From an uncultured Lachnospiraceae bacterium (GTDB taxonomy: Bacteria; Bacillota; Clostridia; Lachnospirales; Lachnospiraceae), in NCBI GenBank assembly GCA_902476265.1, contig CABSCP010000024.1, positions 8,408-72,407 on the forward strand: a DNA stretch of 64,000 nucleotides, read 5' to 3'. Position 1 is the stretch's first letter. Each line of letters opens with the position of its first letter. Made by a program: the position numbers and the translations under genes. Positions 38,098 through 47,800 of this stretch are shown here, piece by piece. A model generated the notes under the pieces. The model saw nothing but the letters and a program-made list of their open reading frames with translations, was not told where the DNA came from and did not search any database.

Positions 38098-39114
38098 ATG
38101 GCAGGGAAAAAGAAATTATTTCAAAGAATCAGAAAAGCGGCGGCCCTTTTGGGTGCGGCAGCGCTTTTGACAGGCCTTTTGACCGGCTGTGGTGAGGATA
38201 CAAAGGTAGTGCTCACCACGGGGCTCAAAAAAAATGAGGTATTCCGGATTTCGGAAAAATCCTGTACGCTTCCGGAGGTTATGGTATATCTGACCAATAT
38301 GCAGAACCAGTATGAAGCCGTTTACGGGGAAGAGATCTGGAATGCAAAGGGAGAAGGGGAATCTCTGGAAGAGGAAGCCAAGGAGCAGGTGCTGGCCGAA
38401 CTGGCCCAGGTGAAAGCCATGTCTCTGCTGGCTCAGGAAAAAGAGGTTGTGCTGGACGAAAAGGAAACCGAGCGCGTGGAAGCTGCCGCCAGGGAATATT
38501 TCAATTCTCTGAGCGAAGCCGAAGTGACGGCCCTGGGGGTGGACGAAAAGCTGATCAACCAGATGTATACGGAATATGCGCTGGCATCCAAAGTGTACCG
38601 CCAGATTGTAGAAGATGTGAATCCGGAGATCAGCGATGATGAAGCGCGCACCATCACAGTCCTTTCCATCCGTTTAAAGGACCGGGCAAAGGCGCAGGAG
38701 GTTTTGGAGCAGGCCCGCCAGGAAGATATCGATTTTGAAGCGCTGGCGGAAGCCAACAGTGAGGACCGCATCGTCAGCTGTTCCTTCGGCAAGGGAGAAA
38801 TGGACGAGGCCATTGAAAAGGCGGCCTTTGATCTGGGCAAGGATGAGATCAGCGGCATCATAGAAACGGACGACGGTTTTTATGTGTTAAAATGCGTCAG
38901 CACCTTTGATGAAGCCCAGACCAGAGCCAATAAGGAAAAAATCCTGGAAAAACGCCGTAACGAAGCATTCAACAGCGAATATGACACCTTTGCCAATTCC
39001 CTGGTGCGCCAGTTGAATGAAGAATTGTGGCAGAGCGTTGCGCTGATTCGGGATGAAAACGTGAAAACAGACAGCTTTTTTACGGTTTATGATACCTTTT
39101 TTCAGGTGGAATAA
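38098..39114 (+). CDS. Parvulin-type peptidyl-prolyl isomerase lipoprotein (PrsA/SurA-like)
   Basis: A 338-residue protein. The lipoprotein signal ends in LLTGC (Cys about residue 31). A long helical N-terminal region, as in SurA/PrsA, precedes a parvulin domain (about residues 180-275: TVLSIRLKDRAKAQEVLEQA, CSFGKGEMDEAIEKAAFDLG, IIETDDGFYVLKCV). It helps fold exported proteins at the outer face of the membrane. The C-terminal 60 residues are helical. It precedes htpG, another chaperone, but that has its own heat-shock-type control. Confidence 0.85.
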   Translation: MAGKKKLFQRIRKAAALLGAAALLTGLLTGCGEDTKVVLTTGLKKNEVFRISEKSCTLPEVMVYLTNMQNQYEAVYGEEIWNAKGEGESLEEEAKEQVLAELAQVKAMSLLAQEKEVVLDEKETERVEAAAREYFNSLSEAEVTALGVDEKLINQMYTEYALASKVYRQIVEDVNPEISDDEARTITVLSIRLKDRAKAQEVLEQARQEDIDFEALAEANSEDRIVSCSFGKGEMDEAIEKAAFDLGKDEISGIIETDDGFYVLKCVSTFDEAQTRANKEKILEKRRNEAFNSEYDTFANSLVRQLNEELWQSVALIRDENVKTDSFFTVYDTFFQVE

Positions 39115-39175
39115 CAGTTTACAAAAAATTTATAATTGCAGAAACCCAGTAGTTATGCGGGGTTGAATGAAATTG

Positions 39176-39202
39176 TTAGCACTCATGTAAAATGAGTGCT
39201 AA
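39176..39202 (+). promoter_or_regulatory. CIRCE operator (HrcA binding site)
   Basis: TTAGCACTC (39176-39184), nine bases, GAGTGCTAA (39194-39202): a perfect match to the CIRCE consensus. HrcA bound here represses heat-shock genes such as groESL and dnaK. It sits seven bases upstream of the promoter of htpG. Confidence 0.95.
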
Positions 39203-39209
39203 TTTTCTG

Positions 39210-39238
39210 TTGACTTTTTGCCACAGGCGCGCTAAACT
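39210..39238 (+). promoter_or_regulatory. Promoter of htpG
   Basis: TTGACT (39210-39215), 17 bases, TAAACT (39233-39238), directly downstream of the CIRCE operator. Confidence 0.65.
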
Positions 39239-39310
39239 GTCTCTTGAACAGGGCGGAACAAAGGGTTCCGCATACAAAAAAAGATGAAAAAAGAAAGGAT
39301 CGTGATTTTC

Positions 39311-41371
39311 ATGGCCGAAAAGCATGGCAATTTATCAATCAACAGTGAAAACATTTTTCCGATTATCAAAAAATGGCTGTATTCCGATCATGACATTTTT
39401 TACAGGGAACTGATCTCCAACGGATGCGATGCCATCACCAAATTAAAGAAGCTGGACATGATGGGAGAATACACCCTGCCAGAGAATTATAAACCTCAGA
39501 TTCAGGTCATTGTCAATCCGGAAGAAAAGACTTTGAAGTTCATCGATAACGGAATCGGTATGACCGCTGACGAGGTGGAAGAATATATCAACCAGATCGC
39601 TTTTTCCGGCGCTACCGATTTTATTTCCAAATATAAAGATAAGGCCAACGATGACCAGATCATCGGTCACTTCGGCCTGGGCTTTTACTCCGCGTTCATG
39701 GTGGCGGATGAAGTGCATATCGATACCCTTTCCTGGCAGGCAGACGCCAAACCCGTACACTGGGAATGCGACGGCGGCACGGAATTTGATATGGGGGAAG
39801 GATCCCGGGATCAGGTGGGGACCTGCATCACCCTGTTTCTAAATGAGGACTGCCTGCAGTTCTGTAACGAATACAAAGCAAAAGAAGTCATTAAGAAATA
39901 CTGCTCCTTCATGCCCACGGAGATCTATGTTTCCAGAGAGAACACGCCGGAGACGGAGACCATTCTGGCCAGCGAGAAACTGGACAGCGACCGGGTGATC
40001 GAAGAAGTCAAGAAGGAGAAGGATGAAGATCCCGACAAGCTCAAAATTGCCAGAAGGCCGGAGCTGATCAACGATCCCCATCCCCTCTGGATGAAGAATC
40101 CCAGCGAATGCACGAAAGAAGATTATGTGGACTTTTACCGGAAAGTATTCATGGACTATAAGGAGCCTCTTTTCTGGATCCATCTGAACATGGATTATCC
40201 GTTCAACTTAAAAGGCATCCTGTACTTCCCCAAGATCAACATGGAGTACGAGTCCATCGAAGGCGTGATCAAACTGTATAACAACCAGGTGTTCATCGCG
40301 GACAACATCAAAGAAGTCATTCCGGAATTTTTACTGCTGTTAAAGGGTGTGATCGACTGTCCTGACCTGCCCTTAAACGTTTCCAGAAGCGCCCTGCAGA
40401 ATGACGGCTTTGTGAAGAAAATTTCCGACTACATCACCAAAAAGGTGGCGGATAAGCTGTCCGGCATGTGCAAGACCCAGAAGGAAGAGTATGAGAAATA
40501 CTGGGACGATATCGCGCCCTTCATCAAGTTTGGCTGCTTAAAGGATGAAAAATTCTGCCAGAAGATGACCGATTATATTCTCTTTAAGAATCTGGACGGC
40601 AAATATATGACCCTGCCCGAATGTCTGGAAGTGGGTAAATCCGATCCCGATGAGACAAAAGAGGAAGCGGTTGACGAAAACGGCGAAAAGGTAGAAGCCG
40701 AAGTGGTGACCGAAGCGCCTGCAGAGAGCGAAGAGACGGAAGAGAATGCTGAAGAAGAGAAGAAGGAAAAGACCATCTACTATGTCACTGACGAACAGCA
40801 GCAGAGCCAGTATATCAACATGTTCAAGGCGGCGAAGATGGATGCGGTCATTCTCCCCGAACGCATTGACCAGCCCTTCATTTCCCAGCTGGAGGCGAAG
40901 AATGAAGGCATTCATTTCGCCAGAATCGATGCGGATCTGACCGACGCTTTCAAGGCAAAGACCAGCAAGAAGACGCAGGAAGAGTTAAAGGCACAGGCCG
41001 AGAAGATCGAAAAACTGGTGCAGAAGGCGCTGAAGAATGACAAGATCAAGGTTTCGGTTGAAAAGCTGAAAAATAAAAAGGTGTCCTCTGTCCTGACCGT
41101 ATCCGAAGAATCCAGAAGGATGCAGGACATGATGAAGATGTACGGCGGCGATATGGGCATGTTCGGCGCAGAAGGAGAAACCCTGGTGCTGAATGCAAAC
41201 CATCCGCTTGTGACCTATATCACGGAGCACGAAGAAGGCGACAATACCAAGATGATCTGCGAACAGCTGTATGATCTGGCGAAGATCCAGAATGCGCCCC
41301 TGTCTCCGGAAGCGATGACCAAATTTATCGCCCGTTCCAATGAAATTATGATGCTTTTGGCAAAAGAATAA
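39311..41371 (+). CDS. htpG: Hsp90-family chaperone HtpG
   Basis: About 686 residues from ATG 39311. GTG 39302 and ATG 39284 are in frame and have better or equal spacing to GAAAGGA, so the start is uncertain. The N-terminal GHKL ATPase has ELISNGCDAITKL, DNGIGMTADEV and GHFGLGFYSAFMVAD. The middle domain has LYYNNQ-type LYNNQVFIADN and LPLNVSRSALQNDG. An acidic insert of about 40 residues (near residues 450-490, VEAEVVTEAPAESEETEENA) is unlike the E. coli protein. HtpG remodels client proteins in the cytosol. CIRCE upstream suggests HrcA control. Confidence 0.95.
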   Translation: MAEKHGNLSINSENIFPIIKKWLYSDHDIFYRELISNGCDAITKLKKLDMMGEYTLPENYKPQIQVIVNPEEKTLKFIDNGIGMTADEVEEYINQIAFSGATDFISKYKDKANDDQIIGHFGLGFYSAFMVADEVHIDTLSWQADAKPVHWECDGGTEFDMGEGSRDQVGTCITLFLNEDCLQFCNEYKAKEVIKKYCSFMPTEIYVSRENTPETETILASEKLDSDRVIEEVKKEKDEDPDKLKIARRPELINDPHPLWMKNPSECTKEDYVDFYRKVFMDYKEPLFWIHLNMDYPFNLKGILYFPKINMEYESIEGVIKLYNNQVFIADNIKEVIPEFLLLLKGVIDCPDLPLNVSRSALQNDGFVKKISDYITKKVADKLSGMCKTQKEEYEKYWDDIAPFIKFGCLKDEKFCQKMTDYILFKNLDGKYMTLPECLEVGKSDPDETKEEAVDENGEKVEAEVVTEAPAESEETEENAEEEKKEKTIYYVTDEQQQSQYINMFKAAKMDAVILPERIDQPFISQLEAKNEGIHFARIDADLTDAFKAKTSKKTQEELKAQAEKIEKLVQKALKNDKIKVSVEKLKNKKVSSVLTVSEESRRMQDMMKMYGGDMGMFGAEGETLVLNANHPLVTYITEHEEGDNTKMICEQLYDLAKIQNAPLSPEAMTKFIARSNEIMMLLAKE

Positions 41372-41381
41372 GAGATATGTC

Positions 41382-41417
41382 AAAAAAAGGCCTTCCCGAC
41401 ATGGGGAGGCCTTTTTT
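41382..41417. terminator. Bidirectional terminator between htpG and the converging gene
   Basis: AAAAAAAGGCCTTCCC pairs with GGGGAGGCCTTTTTT. T-runs on both strands allow it to stop transcription from either side. Confidence 0.9.
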
Positions 41418-41424
41418 CGTACTT

Positions 41425-42699
41425 TCAGGTTCCAGGCTCTGCAATCCGGGTCACCGCCGTATAGATGTTAGAAATTCGGTACCAGGTGGGATAATCCACA
41501 ACCCCGGTGGGCGGGATATTAAAAATGCGCTGAAAAGCCCTCACGGCTTCCGCTGTCCGCTGTCCGAATATGCCGTCCGCGGTGATGCGGGGGATGGCGG
41601 GGAAGTTCTGGGCGATCCGGTTTAACTGTTCCTGCATCTGCTGCACTTTGGAACCGGAAGAACCCAGGGTCAGGTCATAGCCGGGCCAGGAGGAAGGCAC
41701 ACCGCTGATCGCTTCCGCGGAGTTGATGTACATGTCATTGCCGTAATAATAGCGGATGATTTCAATGGCGGAATAACCTTCGTCCCCTAAAAATTTGGAG
41801 CCCCACTGGGAAAGGCCCTGACAGTTTACCCGGTTGCCGTCACAATAGCTGGTGAAGATGGGCTGCTGTATGCCGGGACGGGACAGATAGTTGGCGAAAA
41901 TGGAGTTTACCAGCCGGTCAATGTTGCTGTAAATATTCCTGCCGTAAATGAATTTCTGGTCATAGGCGGTGGAGGAAGTGATGGTGAACGGATAGCCCTG
42001 AGAGCGATACCATTCCGTATAGACCCGGTTTAAGGTGAAGGACTGGATGACCAGTATATTGGCATAAATGGTACTTTCCGGCCAGGTGGCATAAATTTCG
42101 GAGGAGACCACATTCTTGATATAGTCCTTATATCGGACATAATAGTTGGGCGCGCTGGCGTCGTCAGGTACGCCGTCGTGGACGATGACAAATTCCGGGA
42201 CCACCACCCGGCTCAAAATGATTTCCCCTGTTTCCGGGTCTGTCTTGATTTCCGCTTCCGGAATTTTGGGAGGGTATTCCCCGTAAAGAGTGTGGTCGGG
42301 AATGAAGATGTCTTCTTCCGGCTGGCCCGGGTCCACTTCCAGCGGATTCATGGAAATGTTCTGAATGCTGAATTCATCGGGAAGAATTTCGGAACCCACC
42401 ACCCGGACCGGTTCAAAGCCGGGCGCTTCCACTTCAAAGGTATATTCCGTATAGGGCCTGGGTTCGGAAGGCTCCAGGGAATATTCCAGGTTGGGAGCGG
42501 GCAGTTCGATCCGCTCTGTCTGGCCCGATTCATTGGTGGTAAGGCGGGCGATGATATCCTCCGGAGTGTCGCTGTTTGCGACAGTGACCGTAGCTCCCGC
42601 CACAGGGACAAAGCCCACGGAGGAGGTGACGTTTATCTGCAGGGTGCCCTCAAATTCATTTTCATCAGGCCCCTGTGCGGCATATAAGGATTTGGACAT
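41425..42699 (-). CDS. SpoIID-like / peptidoglycan-binding protein
   Basis: A 424-residue protein. ATG 42699 follows GAGG eight bases upstream; upstream in-frame codons lie in a long hairpin. Residues 15-130 are a carboxypeptidase-regulatory or Ig-like domain (VPVAGATVTVANSDTPEDI). Residues about 180-320 resemble SpoIID/LytB proteins (YIKNVVSSEIYATWPESTIY, then YCDGNRVNCQGLSQWGSKF). The last 75 residues are a peptidoglycan-binding domain (GSSGSKVQQMQEQLNRI, ITADGIFGQRTAEAVRAFQ). No signal peptide is evident, which is odd for a wall protein. It may act on spore or cell-wall peptidoglycan. Confidence 0.8.
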   Translation of the reverse strand: MSKSLYAAQGPDENEFEGTLQINVTSSVGFVPVAGATVTVANSDTPEDIIARLTTNESGQTERIELPAPNLEYSLEPSEPRPYTEYTFEVEAPGFEPVRVVGSEILPDEFSIQNISMNPLEVDPGQPEEDIFIPDHTLYGEYPPKIPEAEIKTDPETGEIILSRVVVPEFVIVHDGVPDDASAPNYYVRYKDYIKNVVSSEIYATWPESTIYANILVIQSFTLNRVYTEWYRSQGYPFTITSSTAYDQKFIYGRNIYSNIDRLVNSIFANYLSRPGIQQPIFTSYCDGNRVNCQGLSQWGSKFLGDEGYSAIEIIRYYYGNDMYINSAEAISGVPSSWPGYDLTLGSSGSKVQQMQEQLNRIAQNFPAIPRITADGIFGQRTAEAVRAFQRIFNIPPTGVVDYPTWYRISNIYTAVTRIAEPGT

Positions 42700-42710
42700 A
42701 AAAAAACCTC

Positions 42711-42792
42711 GCGCATATTCTTGGTATACAGCCTGCGGACACCGCCTTAGCAGGAGGCCCACAGGCTGCATCTGTTATACCAGTATATGCGC
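42711..42792 (-). promoter_or_regulatory. Long imperfect hairpin directly before the ribosome binding site of the SpoIID-like gene
   Basis: GCGCATAT (42711-42718) pairs with ATATGCGC (42785-42792), GGTATA (42723-42728) with TATACC (42776-42781), and CAGCCTG (42729-42735) with CAGGCTG (42762-42768). On the minus strand the stem is followed by GAGG, seven T, then the ATG. It could end transcription of the upstream ABC genes or control the next gene. Confidence 0.7.
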
Positions 42793-42830
42793 GGGGATTT
42801 TAAAAGGTGTATTACTGCCTGGATCGGTTT

Positions 42831-43658
42831 TTAATCCAGATTGAGACATTTTTTCATAATATAACAGGTCAGGTAAAAAGCGGCTGCCGCCAGGACGAGA
42901 TCCGCAGCAAAGCTGGCAATATAGATTGTCTGCATGATGGAGGGCATCACCAGGTTTAAAAATTGTTCGGAATCCTCCGCATGTTTGATGATCACTCCCG
43001 TCATGCCGGGCAGGATAAACAGGGAGGATGCAGTGGAAAGCAGGGCCTGCAGCCCTAAATAGCATAAAATGGAAGCCAGCACCTTATGACGGCCAAACAG
43101 CTGTCCCAAAGAGATTGCCGTATATAAAAGCAGCAGACAGGAGAGGCAGGCAACCAGCATATAGGGAAGAAAGAAAAATAGCATTTGAGGAAGGCTCCTG
43201 CCAAAAAGGCCGGCCAGCGCGGGCAGTAAAGTGGAAAAGTCGGTATCCTCCAGATATGTGATTCTGGGAATTGCCAGGACGGTGACCGGCATGACGGTAA
43301 CAATGGTCAAAATACATGCCAGATAGGTCCACAGCAGACCGGGCAGCAGTTTGGAAAGGATCAGTATCCGGGGCCGCACCGGAAGGGTATGCATCAGATA
43401 ACCTTCGTCGGTATACAGGTTCTTGTAAAAACGGACGCCCAGATAAATGACGATCAGCAGGGCAATGCAGGAGATCATCAGGGTATAGACCATGAAAATA
43501 GCAAAAGCGCCCAAATTTACTTCCACTTCGGCATCGGGTAACGGCATGAGATAAAAATACAGGGAACATGCCAGAGTCAGGAGCACGGCGGTGGACAGCG
43601 CAATCGTCGGTATTTTCCAGGTTTCAATAAATTCATGCCGCAGCAGTTTCTTTAACAT
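42831..43658 (-). CDS. ABC-2 type transporter permease
   Basis: A 275-residue membrane protein with six or so spans (for example residues 19-37, 53-75, 100-125, 150-180, 190-212, 240-265). It begins MLKKLLRHEFIETWKIPTIA, as usual for ABC-2 permeases of the YtrC/YtrD group. The gene overlaps the ATPase gene by seven bases. With that ATPase and the GntR regulator it forms a complete export operon of the Bacillus ytr type, often induced by cell-wall antibiotics. The exported substrate is unknown. Confidence 0.85.
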   Translation of the reverse strand: MLKKLLRHEFIETWKIPTIALSTAVLLTLACSLYFYLMPLPDAEVEVNLGAFAIFMVYTLMISCIALLIVIYLGVRFYKNLYTDEGYLMHTLPVRPRILILSKLLPGLLWTYLACILTIVTVMPVTVLAIPRITYLEDTDFSTLLPALAGLFGRSLPQMLFFFLPYMLVACLSCLLLLYTAISLGQLFGRHKVLASILCYLGLQALLSTASSLFILPGMTGVIIKHAEDSEQFLNLVMPSIMQTIYIASFAADLVLAAAAFYLTCYIMKKCLNLD

Positions 43659-44365
43659 GCGAATACCTCCCGGAAATAAGAATCTACGGATTTCCCGTAA
43701 GTATTGCGGATATCCTCCACACTGGAAGTGAGGGTGACCTTTCCGTCATTTAAAAAGATGACATCGTCCAAAATGGTTTCAATATCGGAAATCAGGTGGG
43801 TGGAAAGCAAAATGGAAGCATCTTCATTGAAATCCCGGATGATGGTTTTCAGGATATAATCCCGGGCGGCGGGATCCACGCCCGCGATGGGTTCGTCCAG
43901 AATATATAAAAGCGCTTTCCTGCTCATGACCATGATCAGCTGCACTTTCTCCTTGGTGCCTTTTGAAAGGGTTTTTAAAGGGCTGTCCGGTGAAATCTGC
44001 AGGGAAGAAAGCATGTCGAGCGCCTTCTTACGGTCGAAATCTTCATAAAAATCGGTAAAATAGGAAACCAGTTCTTTTACCCGGATATGGTCGGGCAGAT
44101 AAGAACGCTCCGGCAGGTAGGATACACAGGCCTTGGTTTCCACACCGGGCAGATTCCCGGCGATCAGGATCCGGCCCCGGGAGGGGACGAGAAGGCCGTT
44201 CATCAGTTTGATCAGGGTGGATTTGCCGCTTCCGTTGGGGCCAAGCAGACCGATGATCCTGCCCTTTGGAATGTCCAGGCTGATGTCTGAAAGAGCGCTT
44301 TTTTTTCCGTAATTTTTGGAGAGATTACGGATGGAAACAAGGCTGCCGGCATTCATTTCATTCAT
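43652..44365 (-). CDS. ABC transporter ATP-binding protein
   Basis: A 237-residue protein. Walker A is GPNGSGKST at residues 42-50. The signature LSKGTKEKVQL and Walker B LLYILDEP (with following Ile-Ala-Gly-Val-Asp) are present, and STHLISDIE has the switch His. It energises the permease encoded next. It overlaps the regulator gene by eight bases at its start. The arrangement regulator-ATPase-permease resembles ytrA-ytrB of Bacillus. Confidence 0.93.
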   Translation of the reverse strand: MNEMNAGSLVSIRNLSKNYGKKSALSDISLDIPKGRIIGLLGPNGSGKSTLIKLMNGLLVPSRGRILIAGNLPGVETKACVSYLPERSYLPDHIRVKELVSYFTDFYEDFDRKKALDMLSSLQISPDSPLKTLSKGTKEKVQLIMVMSRKALLYILDEPIAGVDPAARDYILKTIIRDFNEDASILLSTHLISDIETILDDVIFLNDGKVTLTSSVEDIRNTYGKSVDSYFREVFAC

Positions 44366-44732
44366 GCTCCTTTCCTCCCTCCTCTTCGGAAAGCAAACGG
44401 ATGATTTCCTTTCTGCTAAACCCCAGGCTCTGCATCCTGGTTAAAAAGAGAACGATCTGTTCTTCTGCCAGTTCTTTTCGGATGTCATTGATCATGTTTG
44501 TGTCCTCCGTGACGATACGCCCGCTGGTGCGCATTGTGATGATGAGTCCTGTGCGTTCCAGTTCGGTAAACGCTTTCTGCATCGTATTTGGGTTAACGCT
44601 GGCCGTAGAGGCCAATTCCCGCACGCTGGGCAGCCGTCCGCCGGGCGGGTACATGCCGGAAACGATGTCGGTTTTGAGACGCTCGACCAATTGCGAATAG
44701 ATGGGACGGTCCGAATCAAGTGTCCATGCCAT
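44358..44732 (-). CDS. GntR-family regulator, YtrA type
   Basis: A 124-residue protein. ATG 44732 has AAAGGAGC at a good distance; ATGs at 44738 and 44750 are too close to it or upstream. The winged helix includes PIYSQLVERLKTDIVSGMYP, GGRLPSVRELASTASVNPNT and TGLIITMRTSGRIV. The short C-terminal helix pair (no ligand domain) is that of the YtrA subfamily. It probably represses its own operon by binding the inverted repeat at 44755-44780. Confidence 0.9.
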   Translation of the reverse strand: MAWTLDSDRPIYSQLVERLKTDIVSGMYPPGGRLPSVRELASTASVNPNTMQKAFTELERTGLIITMRTSGRIVTEDTNMINDIRKELAEEQIVLFLTRMQSLGFSRKEIIRLLSEEEGGKEHE

Positions 44733-44754
44733 TTCCATGCTCCTTTCCATAACT

Positions 44755-44780
44755 GTATCATTAGATTAATACAATGATAC
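44755..44780 (-). promoter_or_regulatory. YtrA-type operator
   Basis: GTATCATT (44755-44762), ten bases, AATGATAC (44773-44780): a perfect inverted repeat that overlaps the -10 box of the regulator's own promoter. Confidence 0.8.
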
Positions 44781-44802
44781 TTCCGGAAGCTTCCCTTGTC
44801 AA
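44774..44802 (-). promoter_or_regulatory. Promoter of the GntR/ABC operon
   Basis: On the minus strand TTGACA (44802-44797), 17 bases, TATCAT (44779-44774). The -10 box lies inside one arm of the operator. Confidence 0.8.
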
Positions 44803-44809
44803 GCAAAGG

Positions 44810-44838
44810 TTGCAGGATAAAATAAAATAAGGTAAAAT
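44810..44838 (+). promoter_or_regulatory. Promoter of the DUF5717 operon
   Basis: TTGCAG (44810-44815), 17 bases, TAAAAT (44833-44838). It points away from the ABC operon promoter, with the -35 boxes only eight bases apart, so regulation of one may influence the other. Confidence 0.65.
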
Positions 44839-44875
44839 GTAAGTATTCATTTTGACGAAAAAGGGGGCGGAAACC

Positions 44876-47800
44876 GTGAGGGAAATGAGAGAACGCATCA
44901 TGACGGAAGGCTATCACAGGACAAAAGGCACGCTGGAATTTTCCTTAAAACAGGTGGAGCTCATGCCGTCGCCTGATGAGAAAGCGGAAGGCTTTTTTGA
45001 AATTACGGGCACGCCCGGGGTGGTCACGGAAGGGTTTGTGCGCGCCCAGGACGAACGGATGCAGTGCCTGACCCCTTATTTTAACGGGAGCAGGGAACAG
45101 ATCGAATACCGGTTTGATGCCAGGGACATGCAGGACGGCGAAACCCGAAGAGGACGGTTCCTGGTGATCTCAAACCACGGTGAATACGAACTGCCCTGGA
45201 AGGTTACCGTTCGGAAAAAGCCTGCGGAAAGCTCTCTGGGCGAAATCAGGAACCTGTTCCATTTTACGAATCTTGCCAGGGCTAACTGGCAGGAAGCCGT
45301 GAAATTTTTTTATACCAAAGAATTCAAGCGAATCTGCGGGGAAGAAAAGGAGGATCTTTTTAACCTTTACAGAGGGCTGTCCCAAAGTTTTGGCAACGAG
45401 GCGAATGTGGAGGAATTTCTTGTGGCTGTGAAAAAGAAACAGCCCATTTCCTTTTCGGCGGTCCGCAAGGAAATCTGCATCACCGATATGAAGGGGCGTG
45501 TCAGCGAAGAAATCCAGATCATGAAAAACGGCTGGGGGCCCATTCATCTCCAGGCTGAGGCGAAGGGCAGCTTTCTCACCCTGGAAAAGAGCTGGATCGG
45601 AGAGGATGACTTTTTGGGCAATCTCTGCAGGGTGCCTGTTTTTATGGATGAGAGCAGGATGCACGCCGGCAGGAATTTCGGAGAGGTGGTATTTACCGGA
45701 ATCGGAGGCAGTTTTTCGGTGACGGTGACGGTGGAACGACGCACTCTGCGGGCCAGGGCCAGAGATAGGCGGAGCCTGGAAGAAAAGAAGTGCAACATGC
45801 GCATGGTGAATCTGTATCAGCAGCTGCGGATGAAAAAGCTGGATATGGAAAAATGGCGCATCCAGGCCAGGGAATGTGTGGAGGAAATGGCTCATCTGAC
45901 GGAGAAAAGAGCGGTTCCCAAATTGTTTTCGGCCCAGCTTCTGATGACCGAGGACAGGATGGAGGAAGCAGGCTGGATCCTGGAGCACGTGGAGCCGCTG
46001 CTGGATCGGGAGGATCCGGCGGTATACTGTTACTTTTTGTATTTGACCACCCTTTATAACCGGGAGGAAAGCGATACCCGCAGGACCACCGAAGAAGTGA
46101 AAGCCATTTTCAGACAGAACCCGGGAGAATGGAGAATTGCCTGGCTTCTTTTGTTTTTATCCGGAGAATTAAACCGCAGCGCTTCCAAAAAGTGGGCTTT
46201 TCTGGAAGCCAGGTTCCGGGAGGGCTGTACCAGCCCGGTGCTTTACCTGGAAGCGCTTCAGGTTCTGAATGTAGGGCCGGCGCTTTTAATGAAGCTGGAC
46301 GGGATTGCAAAAAGGGTCTTGATGTACGGTGCCAGAAACGGCATACTGGGCGCAGATCTGGCAGGGCATGTGGCGGAACTGGCAGAGCGGGAAAAATACT
46401 ACGATCCGATCCTTTTTGAAATCCTGAAGCTGATCTGGGAAAAAAGGCCGGACCCCGGGATCCTTCAGGCCATATGCTCGCTTTTGATCAAGGGAGGGAA
46501 GACCGGGCCCGCTTATTATGGATGGTATCTGAAAGGTGTGGAGAAAAAGCTGAGGATCACCAGGCTTTATGAATATTATCTGATGAGCATCGATTTGAAC
46601 CGGGACGTGGAGATCCCCAAAATTGTGCTGCTTTATTTCGCCTATCAGAGCAATCTGGAGTATGAATACGCCGCTTATCTGTACGCATATGTGGAAAAGC
46701 ATAAGGAAGAGGATCCGGATCTTTATATTACCTACCGGCCTCAGATAGACCGGTTCGTGCTGGACTGCCTTTATAAGGGAAGGATCAGCAGGAATCTCGC
46801 CAGCCTCTACACAGCGATTCTCACCGGGCCTATGCTGACAAAGGAAAATGAACGGGCTCTGGCCGAACTTTTGTGTACGGTGGAAATCACCTGTAACGAA
46901 AAAGGAAAAAAGAAGCTGGTGGTGGTACATGCCAGGCTGAAAGGAGAAAAGGCCTGGGTGATGAATGAAGGCTGTGCCTGTGTGGATCTTTACAGCGGAC
47001 AGGACATGCTTTTTTTGGAGGATGAAGCCCGCAACCGGCGGCTGATCAATGAGGAAGTGCAAAAGAGGCCCCTGTTCGAAAAATATGCACGGCCCCTGTC
47101 CGCCGTCGGGGATGTGCTGACCTGCCATCTGGCGGCAGCGGATGTGGAGCAGATTGTGGTCAGGCCCGAAAATGCGGCCAGTTATCTGGCTATCGTGCGG
47201 GAGCCGGTTCTGACCTCTGTTTACGGAAGAAGGGTGCGGATCGCGCTGCTGCGTTTTTTACGGGAACAGGACCGTACGGAAGAATTGGACGGTCTGTTAA
47301 AGGAGCTGGAAAAAGAGGATGTGGACCCGGCGGACAGGATGGAAGTGGTGCGCTGTCTGGTGCTGCAGGGGTTTTATGAAAAGGCCTATGCGTGGCTGGA
47401 GGGAGCGGATTTCGGACAGCTGGATGCCAGAATCGGGATGCGGCTGTGCAGCCGGCTTCTGGAGCAACAGCTTTTTACAGAAGAAGGACGGCTGACGTCT
47501 CTGTGCTTCTTTTCCGCATTGAACGGAAAGTATGACGGACGGATCCTGCAGCAGTTGAACAGCCGTTATGAAGGCAGTATTCCGGAGATGGAGGCGCTCA
47601 GGGAAGCGGCGGAAGGGTTTGGCATCAACACCTATCCCCTCTGCGAACGGATCATGGAGCAGATGCTGTTTACGGACAGGGATGTGACGGAGCGCACGGA
47701 TCTGCTGCGCCAATATGTGCAGGAAGGCGGCAGAAGTGAACTGGAGGGTGCGTTTCTGCATCGGTGCGCCTATAGTTATGTGATGGAAAATCAGCCCGTC

